From: Pacificispira sp040217575
Lineage (GTDB): Bacteria; Pseudomonadota; Alphaproteobacteria; UBA8366; Aestuariispiraceae
Direction of reading: 5' to 3'
NCBI GenBank assembly: GCA_040217575.1
Contig: JAVJPW010000001.1
Coordinates: forward strand, 124,001 to 188,000
DNA length: 64,000 bases
Of this stretch, positions 59,079-64,000 are shown one piece after another; positions within the stretch are counted from its first letter, which is position 1, and every line of letters starts with the position of its first letter. The notes beneath the pieces are model-generated. The model did not search any database and was not told the origin of the DNA. It saw nothing but the letters and a program-made list of their open reading frames with translations. A program made the position numbers and the translations under genes.

Positions 59079-59510
59079 TCAGCGCGGCACGGCGTTCCGC
59101 GCCAGTTCATCGGCGCGTTCGTTTTCCGGATGCCCGGCGTGGCCCTTGACCCAGGCCCATTCGACCCGGTGCGTTGACGCTGCTTGTTCCAAACGCTGCC
59201 ACAGGTCAGCGTTTTTAACCGGTTTCTTCGCAGCCGTTTTCCAGCCGTTGCGTTTCCAGCCGTGGATCCATTTGGTGATGCCGTCGCGGACATAGGTGCT
59301 GTCGGTCGTAATCCGTATCGATACCGGTCGCTTCAGGGCTTCCAGCGCCGCAATGGCGGCCATCAGTTCCATGCGGTTGTTGGTCGTCTCAACCTCCCCG
59401 CCGGAGAGTTCCTTTTCGTGTTCCCCGAATCGCAAAACCGCGCCCCAGCCGCCGGGCCCAGGATTCCCGCTGCACGCACCGTCGGTGAAAGCTTCGACAT
59501 CGGCGCTCAT
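59079..59510 (-). CDS. rnhA: Ribonuclease HI
   Basis: RNase HI cleaves the RNA of RNA-DNA hybrids. The 143 residues have the catalytic acidic residues in AFTDGACSGNPGPGGWGAVL (Asp10), NNRMELMAAIAAL (Glu), TDSTYVRDGITKWI (Asp) and the C-terminal Asp in ENERADELARNA. It ends the ispH-thrB-rnhA run, an order found in many alphaproteobacteria. It is convergent with mscS. Confidence 0.97.
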   Translation of the reverse strand: MSADVEAFTDGACSGNPGPGGWGAVLRFGEHEKELSGGEVETTNNRMELMAAIAALEALKRPVSIRITTDSTYVRDGITKWIHGWKRNGWKTAAKKPVKNADLWQRLEQAASTHRVEWAWVKGHAGHPENERADELARNAVPR

Positions 59511-59519
59511 GACCAGGAC

Positions 59520-60485
59520 CTACTGATCCAGCCCATATGCGGTCGTGTCCTTCACACTTCGGTGGAACCGCAACCTGTCGAAATAGTCCATCGGGTCGTG
59601 GGGGCGCACCAATGCACCGGGCGGGCAATTCAGCCAGTCATACAGCCGCGTGAGGAGAAACCGAAGGGCCGACCCCCGCGCCAATACCGGCAACGCGGCG
59701 TATTCCGCTTCGGTCATCTGTCGGGCCGACGCGTACCCCGACAACAGGGCCTTTGCCTTTGTGACGTTGAAGCTGCGGTCCCGTTCGAAACACCAGGCGT
59801 TCAGGCAGATCGATACGTCATAGGCCATCGCATCGGTGCACGCGAAATAGAAATCGATCAGCCCGGACAGTTCCTCACCTATGAAGAACACATTGTCGGG
59901 AAACAGGTCCGCATGACAGACCCCGAACGGAAGGTCGGCGGGCCAGGCACTTTCCAGGAAATCCAACTCGTCGCGGATAAGCGTCGCCATTTCCGGGTGG
60001 ACCTCATGGGCGCGGTCTTGCGACATCTCGAACAGCGGGCGCCAGGCATCGACGCTAAGCGCATTTTTTCGAACCATCCCGAAATCCGCACCCGCCAGAT
60101 GAAACTGTGCCAGCGCCTTGCCCAGTTCGGTGCAGTGTTGCGGGCGAATGCGCCGCGTCCACATGCCTTCCAGAAAGCTGGTGATGGCCGCGGGCCGGCC
60201 ATTCAATTGCCGCAAGGCAGTACCGTCCGGCATTTCGATCGGCCGCGGACAGGGAATGCCCTTTTCCGCAAGATGGTTCATCAGCCCGATGAAGAACGGC
60301 AGGTCGTTCGGGTCGACCCGCTTTTCATAAAGCGTCAGGATAAATGTGCCTTTGGTCGTGCGGATCAGATAGTTTGAATTTTCGACCCCTTCGGCGATCC
60401 CTTTCGCAGAGACGAGTGTACCGATGTCGTAGCCATCCACGAAATCGGACATCTCTTCATCGCTGACATCGGTATAGACTGCCAT
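59520..60485 (-). CDS. thrB: Homoserine kinase, APH-type ThrB
   Basis: ThrB phosphorylates homoserine for threonine synthesis. This 321-residue enzyme is of the aminoglycoside-phosphotransferase-like type, not the GHMP type. It has SNYLIRTTKGTFILTLYEKRV, the FGVCHADLFPDNVFFIGEELSGLIDFYFACTD catalytic loop, and a C-terminal helical bundle. ATG 60485 follows GAGG five bases earlier. It starts eight bases past the ispH stop. No thrC or asd genes are nearby. Confidence 0.95.
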   Translation of the reverse strand: MAVYTDVSDEEMSDFVDGYDIGTLVSAKGIAEGVENSNYLIRTTKGTFILTLYEKRVDPNDLPFFIGLMNHLAEKGIPCPRPIEMPDGTALRQLNGRPAAITSFLEGMWTRRIRPQHCTELGKALAQFHLAGADFGMVRKNALSVDAWRPLFEMSQDRAHEVHPEMATLIRDELDFLESAWPADLPFGVCHADLFPDNVFFIGEELSGLIDFYFACTDAMAYDVSICLNAWCFERDRSFNVTKAKALLSGYASARQMTEAEYAALPVLARGSALRFLLTRLYDWLNCPPGALVRPHDPMDYFDRLRFHRSVKDTTAYGLDQ

Positions 60486-60492
60486 TACCGCC

Positions 60493-61542
60493 TCAATTGA
60501 CCAAAATACGGGGCAGTTTGAATTCGATGTCTTCCGTCGCAACACTGGCTAAGTCGACCGTGACGTCGAAGCGGTCGCGACAGGCGTCGATCACCTCTTC
60601 AACCAGGATTTCCGGTGCCGATGCACCGGCCGACAGGCCAAGACGCCGGACACCCGACATCCAGTCCCAGTCGATGTCGGAGGCGCGCTGCACCAGCTCC
60701 GCCCTTGGCACGCCGGCGATCCGCGCGACCTCTACCAGGCGGCGCGAGTTGGATGAGTTCGGCGCGCCGATGACCAGCACCGCATCGACATCGCCCGCCA
60801 GTGCGCGCATTGCCGATTGGCGGTTCGTGGTGGCGTAACAAATGTCTTCCTGTTTCGGCCCTGAAATATGGGGGAAACGCAGGCGCAGCGCGTCGATAAT
60901 TTCCTTTGTGTCGTCGACGGACAAAGTCGTCTGTGTCGCGTAGGCAAGGGCCTGGTCCGACGGAAAGTCGAGCCGGTCCACATCATCGACCGTTTCGACC
61001 AGAACGACCTGCCCATCGGGGACCTGACCCATGGTGCCGATCACTTCGGGGTGTCCGGCATGCCCGATCAGGATGATCGTATTTCCGCCGGAACTGTGGC
61101 GGGACACTTCGCGGTGGACCTTGCTGACCAGCGGGCAGGTGGCATCGACATAGATCATGTTTCGCCGCTCCGCCTCCTGCGGGACGGACCTGGGCACGCC
61201 ATGCGCGGAAAAGATGACCGGGCGATCGTCCGGCGCATCATGCAGTTCTTCGACAAACACGGCGCCCTTCGCTTCCAGGGCTTCGACCACGAAACGGTTA
61301 TGCACGATTTCATGGCGTACGAAGACCGGTGCGCCGAACTTCTCCAACGCCTTTTCGACAATCAGGATGGCGCGTTCCACACCGGCACAGAATCCGCGCG
61401 GCTCTGCCAGCCGGATTGTCAGGTCGGGTTTGTCGGGTGCGCTTGCGGCCACGGGTCGTTCCAAAGCGGGTTGCTGTCGGTCGGGTCTTACGTTGCGTTT
61501 TAGCGGGCGTCCGTCAACCGTCAAACTGCGGAACGGCCCCAT
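60493..61542 (-). CDS. ispH: 4-hydroxy-3-methylbut-2-enyl diphosphate reductase
   Basis: IspH reduces HMBPP to IPP and DMAPP, the last step of the MEP isoprenoid pathway, using a 4Fe-4S cluster. The 349 residues have Cys52 in RGFCAGV, the ATCPLVSKVH segment, and a third Cys in EDICYATTNRQ, with APNSSNSRRL near the C-terminus. The leader of about 40 residues before LAEPRGFCAGV is longer than in E. coli; no other start is obvious, so the true start may be shorter. It is a Suf client and the first gene of the ispH-thrB-rnhA run. Confidence 0.96.
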   Translation of the reverse strand: MGPFRSLTVDGRPLKRNVRPDRQQPALERPVAASAPDKPDLTIRLAEPRGFCAGVERAILIVEKALEKFGAPVFVRHEIVHNRFVVEALEAKGAVFVEELHDAPDDRPVIFSAHGVPRSVPQEAERRNMIYVDATCPLVSKVHREVSRHSSGGNTIILIGHAGHPEVIGTMGQVPDGQVVLVETVDDVDRLDFPSDQALAYATQTTLSVDDTKEIIDALRLRFPHISGPKQEDICYATTNRQSAMRALAGDVDAVLVIGAPNSSNSRRLVEVARIAGVPRAELVQRASDIDWDWMSGVRRLGLSAGASAPEILVEEVIDACRDRFDVTVDLASVATEDIEFKLPRILVN

Positions 61543-61634
61543 GCCGCGTTTGTCGGCAAAACTTGGCCCTTCTAGTCCGCATCCGATCCGAATCGCAGTA
61601 ATCGGGCATGCGTAGCATTTTCGAAGGGCCGGTC

Positions 61635-61877
61635 ATGTCGAATCCCGAGATCGCAGCAAGGGGACCGTTCAGTGTCCAGGTCCAGGAAGGCCGGAAGTAT
61701 GTCTGGTGCGCGTGCGGAAGGTCCGGCAGTCAGCCTTTTTGCGATGGAAAGAGCCATTTGGGAACTGGGCTCTTTCCTGTCCCGTTCACCGCTGATAAAT
61801 CGACGACGATCTTCTTTTGTGGCTGCAAGCTGACACGCCGAAAGCCGCTATGCGACGGAAGCCATGCCAGACTTTGA
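61635..61877 (+). CDS. CDGSH iron-sulfur domain protein with two CDGSH motifs
   Basis: This 80-residue protein has two CDGSH-type cluster motifs. The first is Cys25-x-Cys27...Cys36-D-G-x4-His41 and the second Cys62-x-Cys64...Cys73-D-G-S-His77, each expected to bind a 2Fe-2S cluster. The fold is mitoNEET-like, with redox or cluster-transfer roles. ATG 61635 has AAGGG before it; an upstream in-frame ATG (61608) has no site. The two-cluster arrangement in one short protein is the tandem form of the family. Confidence 0.9.
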   Translation: MSNPEIAARGPFSVQVQEGRKYVWCACGRSGSQPFCDGKSHLGTGLFPVPFTADKSTTIFFCGCKLTRRKPLCDGSHARL

Positions 61878-61905
61878 CACACGCCAGCAGACAGGTGCGC
61901 CAGGA

Positions 61906-62448
61906 ATGAAACCATTGAATTTTCTGCGGCTCGCCGCGAAGCGGCTTGTCCCGGTGGCCATTGGCGCGTCGGTTCTTGCCGCCTGTTCCAACCCGGAAAT
62001 CGCGGTTCGGTGCCCGGCAATCCGTCTACCGCTGGGGACGGAACAGGTCACACGCTTTGCCCCGGGCGCAGGTCGCGACATCACCGATGTCGTGCTGCAG
62101 GCGGAAGTGAAGTTTCTGTCGGGCGAATGCAGTGTCGGTGAAGAAAGCATCGATATGACATTCCCGGTCGCGGTTCGCGGCGTTCGCGGCCCGGCGGATA
62201 CCGACGGCGTTGAACAGGTTCAGGTCTTCATGGCCGTTTCGACCCGACAGCGGGAAGTTCTGGCGCGCCGGGAAATCCCGCTGACGCTTCGATTCGTTGG
62301 AAACCGGACCAGTATTGTCACCGCCGACAGCGTGTCCGTCGAAATACCGAAGACGGCTGACCAGGATGGCGAGGATTTCATCGTTTTCCTGGGGTTCGTC
62401 CTCAGTGAGGAGGAGCTTGAGTACAACCGGACCGAAGGCCGGTATTGA
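61906..62448 (+). CDS. Hypothetical lipoprotein
   Basis: This 180-residue protein begins with a lipoprotein signal (LRLAAKRLVPVAIGASVLAAC, lipobox VLAAC), then a small all-beta-looking domain with two early Cys residues (SNPEIAVRCPAIR, LSGECSVG). I do not recognise the family. ATG 61906 has CAGGA directly upstream. It is probably an envelope protein. It lies between the CDGSH gene and the gcv riboswitch, in its own unit or co-transcribed with CDGSH. Confidence 0.8.
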   Translation: MKPLNFLRLAAKRLVPVAIGASVLAACSNPEIAVRCPAIRLPLGTEQVTRFAPGAGRDITDVVLQAEVKFLSGECSVGEESIDMTFPVAVRGVRGPADTDGVEQVQVFMAVSTRQREVLARREIPLTLRFVGNRTSIVTADSVSVEIPKTADQDGEDFIVFLGFVLSEEELEYNRTEGRY

Positions 62449-62468
62449 GCATGCATTGAAGCGTCCGG

Positions 62469-62496
62469 TTGACTTAGGAGTTCGATCGGATATCTT
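62469..62496 (+). promoter_or_regulatory. Promoter of the gcv operon
   Basis: TTGACT (62469-62474) and TATCTT (62491-62496) are spaced 16 bases apart and lie about 20 bases before the first riboswitch aptamer. They match sigma-70 elements in 5 of 6 and 4 of 6 positions. Confidence 0.55.
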
Positions 62497-62516
62497 TTTT
62501 GGACATAGCCCGTTAC

Positions 62517-62722
62517 TTCCCCGTGGGAGAGAGCGTGGGCCGCAGGCCCCGCCGCCGAAGGAGCAACCGCCCCGGAATCTCTCAGGCACCCGGACTGCGT
62601 GGAAAGGGCAATCTGGAAAGCGGGCGGTCCACGTTTGTCGTGGCCGCTCCACCGAAGGGGAAAGCCGCCCCTTGCTCGGATGCGAGCGGGTTGGTGATAC
62701 TCTCAGGTCCCGTGACAGAGGG
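62517..62722 (+). ncRNA. Tandem glycine riboswitch
   Basis: Two aptamers in tandem precede gcvT. Aptamer 1 (about 62520-62600) has GGAGAGAG...GCCGAAGGAGCAA...GGAATCTCTCAGGCACCCGGAC. Aptamer 2 (about 62610-62722) has CACCGAAGGGGAAA...GATACTCTCAGGTCCCGTGACAGAGGGG. These are the known glycine-binding motifs. They are followed directly by an intrinsic terminator, so glycine binding most likely prevents termination and turns on gcvTH. Confidence 0.95.
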
Positions 62723-62761
62723 GCGCGTCAAGCCGGGCGAACCGGCGACGCGTCTTTTTTT
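62723..62761 (+). terminator. Intrinsic terminator of the glycine riboswitch platform
   Basis: GCGCGTC and GACGCGT pair, with a GCCGG-GCGAA-CCGGC inner hairpin, followed by C and seven T residues. Its 5' end overlaps the last GGGG of aptamer 2, the proper place for a glycine-responsive transcription switch. The gcvT ribosome site follows within 15 bases. Confidence 0.9.
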
Positions 62762-62776
62762 GTGTTGGGGGGACCG

Positions 62777-63913
62777 ATGTCCGACGAAGATCTTAAGCTG
62801 ACACCGCTGAACGCGCTGCACCGCGAACTTGGCGGGAAAATGGTGCCTTTCGCCGGATATGAAATGCCGGTTCAATTCCCGTTGGGTGTGTTGAAGGAAC
62901 ATCTGCATACCCGCGCAGCGGCGGGCCTGTTCGACGTCTCTCACATGGGTCAGGCGTGGTTGATCGCCGAAGACGGTAAGGACCCGGCCATTGCGCTGGA
63001 AACGCTGGTGCCCGCGGACGTTCAGGCACTGACACCCGGCCGGCAGCGTTACTCGCAGCTTTTGAACGACGATGGCGGCATGCTGGACGACCTGATGATC
63101 ACACGGCCGGTCGAAAGCTTTGGGGCGGACCGGCTTTATCTGGTCGTCAACGCCGCCTGCAAGGACGCGGACTTTGCCTATATGAACGAACGGCTGGGTG
63201 GGCGTCTTCGCATCGAACGGCTGGAAGATCGCGCGCTGATTGCCCTGCAGGGACCGGCCGCCGCCGCCGTTGCCGCGCGCGTGATCGACGGCGCACTGGC
63301 GACAACCCCGTTCATGGCACAACATCGCTGCGACTGGCGGGGTACGGACCTTTGGATCAGCCGTTCGGGCTATACCGGCGAGGACGGTTATGAAGTTTCC
63401 GTCCCGCAGGACCGGGTGGAGGAACTGGCGCGCGCCCTTCTGGAAGCGGAGGAGGTGGAGGCGATCGGCCTTGGCGCCCGCGACTCATTGCGGTTGGAAG
63501 CGGGGTTGTGCCTTTACGGGCACGACATGGATGAAACAAAGACACCGGCGGAAGCAGCACTGGGCTGGTCCATCGGCAAACGCCGACGGGAGGCTGCGGA
63601 TTTTCCCGGCGCGGAAAAGATCCTGAAACAGCTTCGTGGTGAGATGGCCTTTTCCAAACGGGTTGGTATCCGACCGGAAGGGCGGGCGCCGGCGCGCGAA
63701 GGGACGGAGATTCTGGACGCGGACGGCGCGGTCATTGGTGTGATCACCAGCGGCGGCTTCGGCCCCAGCGTCGAAGGCCCGGTCGCGATGGGATATGTCC
63801 CGCGGGATTTCGCGGAGGCGGGAACGGAAATTATGCTATCAGTGCGGGGGAAGTCCGCGCCGGCGCGCGTGGCCAAATTGCCGTTCGTGCCACCGGGTTT
63901 TTATCGCGGATAA
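62777..63913 (+). CDS. gcvT: Aminomethyltransferase (glycine cleavage T protein)
   Basis: GcvT transfers the aminomethyl group from H protein to tetrahydrofolate, making 5,10-methylene-THF and ammonia. The 378 residues start with the ATG at 62777 after a G-rich ribosome site. Motifs are GKMVPFAGYEMPVQF, LFDVSHMGQ, the folate-binding SGYTGEDGYE and LRLEAGLCLYGHDMDE. It is under the glycine riboswitch and is followed by gcvH. Confidence 0.97.
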   Translation: MSDEDLKLTPLNALHRELGGKMVPFAGYEMPVQFPLGVLKEHLHTRAAAGLFDVSHMGQAWLIAEDGKDPAIALETLVPADVQALTPGRQRYSQLLNDDGGMLDDLMITRPVESFGADRLYLVVNAACKDADFAYMNERLGGRLRIERLEDRALIALQGPAAAAVAARVIDGALATTPFMAQHRCDWRGTDLWISRSGYTGEDGYEVSVPQDRVEELARALLEAEEVEAIGLGARDSLRLEAGLCLYGHDMDETKTPAEAALGWSIGKRRREAADFPGAEKILKQLRGEMAFSKRVGIRPEGRAPAREGTEILDADGAVIGVITSGGFGPSVEGPVAMGYVPRDFAEAGTEIMLSVRGKSAPARVAKLPFVPPGFYRG

Positions 63914-63948
63914 CGGTTGGACCTAAAGATAACAGGGAGAAGTGTGAA

Positions 63949-64000
63949 ATGGCGGACCGTAAGTTTTCGGAAGAACATGAATGGGTTGATGTGGACGGGG
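63949..64000 (+). CDS. gcvH: Glycine cleavage system H protein, start only
   Basis: The first 17 residues, MADRKFSEEHEWVDVDG, match the GcvH N-terminus (the ...EHEWV... motif), and the gene runs off the window. GcvH carries the lipoyl arm of the glycine cleavage complex. It starts 35 bases past the gcvT stop. Confidence 0.9.
   Translation, partial: MADRKFSEEHEWVDVDG

Larger units (their letters stand above)
62449..62776. other. Gap of 328 bases holding the gcv promoter and riboswitch
   Basis: The whole stretch is accounted for by a promoter (62469-62496), a tandem glycine riboswitch, an intrinsic terminator (62723-62761), and a GGGGGG-A ribosome site before gcvT. No gene is supported in it. 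Confidence 0.8.

Noticed and set aside
1..64000. CRISPR arrays, tRNA or rRNA genes, insertion sequences
   Set aside because: No regularly spaced repeats with unique spacers, no cloverleaf or T-psi-C signatures, and no transposase frame were found on either strand in the non-coding stretches I examined.

Overview
The window is a high-GC, gene-dense chromosomal segment of an alphaproteobacterium. Evidence for this includes the SUF operon headed by an Rrf2 regulator, the gene runs aroQ-accB-accC-aat, hisG-hisD-UPF0262-phosphatase-maf-RNase G-yacG, ispH-thrB-rnhA and lgt-MidA-pgeF, a short-form hisG, and the UPF0262, YacG and DUF6356 families. A DMSP-lyase-like cupin, a PhaJ-like hydratase and BluB suggest a free-living, possibly marine, PHA-related and B12-making organism; that is inference. 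No rRNA, tRNA, CRISPR array, insertion sequence or prophage was seen.

Layout. 1-4724: suf operon on the minus strand (regulator, sufB, sufC, sufD, sufS cut by the window edge) behind a palindrome that fits the E. coli IscR type 1 core. 4932-12983: mostly minus-strand housekeeping and catabolic genes (cold shock, HutG-type deformylase, dienelactone hydrolase, Lrp regulator, RibF, PhaJ-like hydratase, amidase), plus a CobW-type metallochaperone on plus. 13116-20909: nadE, then aat/accC/accB/aroQ and TauD/bluB/rsmD/rRNA pseudouridine synthase. 21002-25271: tadA, a 535-base stretch with a candidate small RNA, a Tat-lipoprotein M48 protease, an acyl-CoA dehydrogenase, and a small gene behind a Fur-like box. 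25520-31734: Ada-type DNA repair, then the his/maf/RNase G/yacG run. 31731-46968: GST, glnE, a 1220-residue AsmA-type protein, a PhyH dioxygenase with a DMSP-lyase-like cupin, a class V aminotransferase, ubiK, hldD, lgt, a MidA-type methyltransferase, pgeF and a lipoprotein. 47011-61542: VOC protein, sufE, radical SAM, a small conserved protein, an AT-rich foreign gene, smc, a DsbA-like protein, dciA, mutY, mscS, rnhA, thrB and ispH. 61635-64000: CDGSH protein, lipoprotein, tandem glycine riboswitch with intrinsic terminator, gcvT and the start of gcvH.

The genes form several functional sets. The Fe-S set (SufBCDS, distant SufE, IscR-like regulator) could supply clients seen here: MutY, IspH, the radical SAM protein and the CDGSH protein. 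The glycine cleavage operon is controlled by its riboswitch. The fatty-acid/PHA set (AccBC, acyl-CoA dehydrogenase, PhaJ-like hydratase) includes possible PhaR operators before the hydratase.

The most unusual element is a single AT-rich gene (49992-51260). It fuses a PD-(D/E)XK (Mrr-like) nuclease domain to an ImmA/IrrE metallopeptidase domain, sits between smc and a conserved small gene, and is bracketed by 9-base direct repeats. It is the best candidate for an uncharacterised, possibly defensive, system. Next are the candidate structured RNA downstream of tadA and several operator-like repeats.
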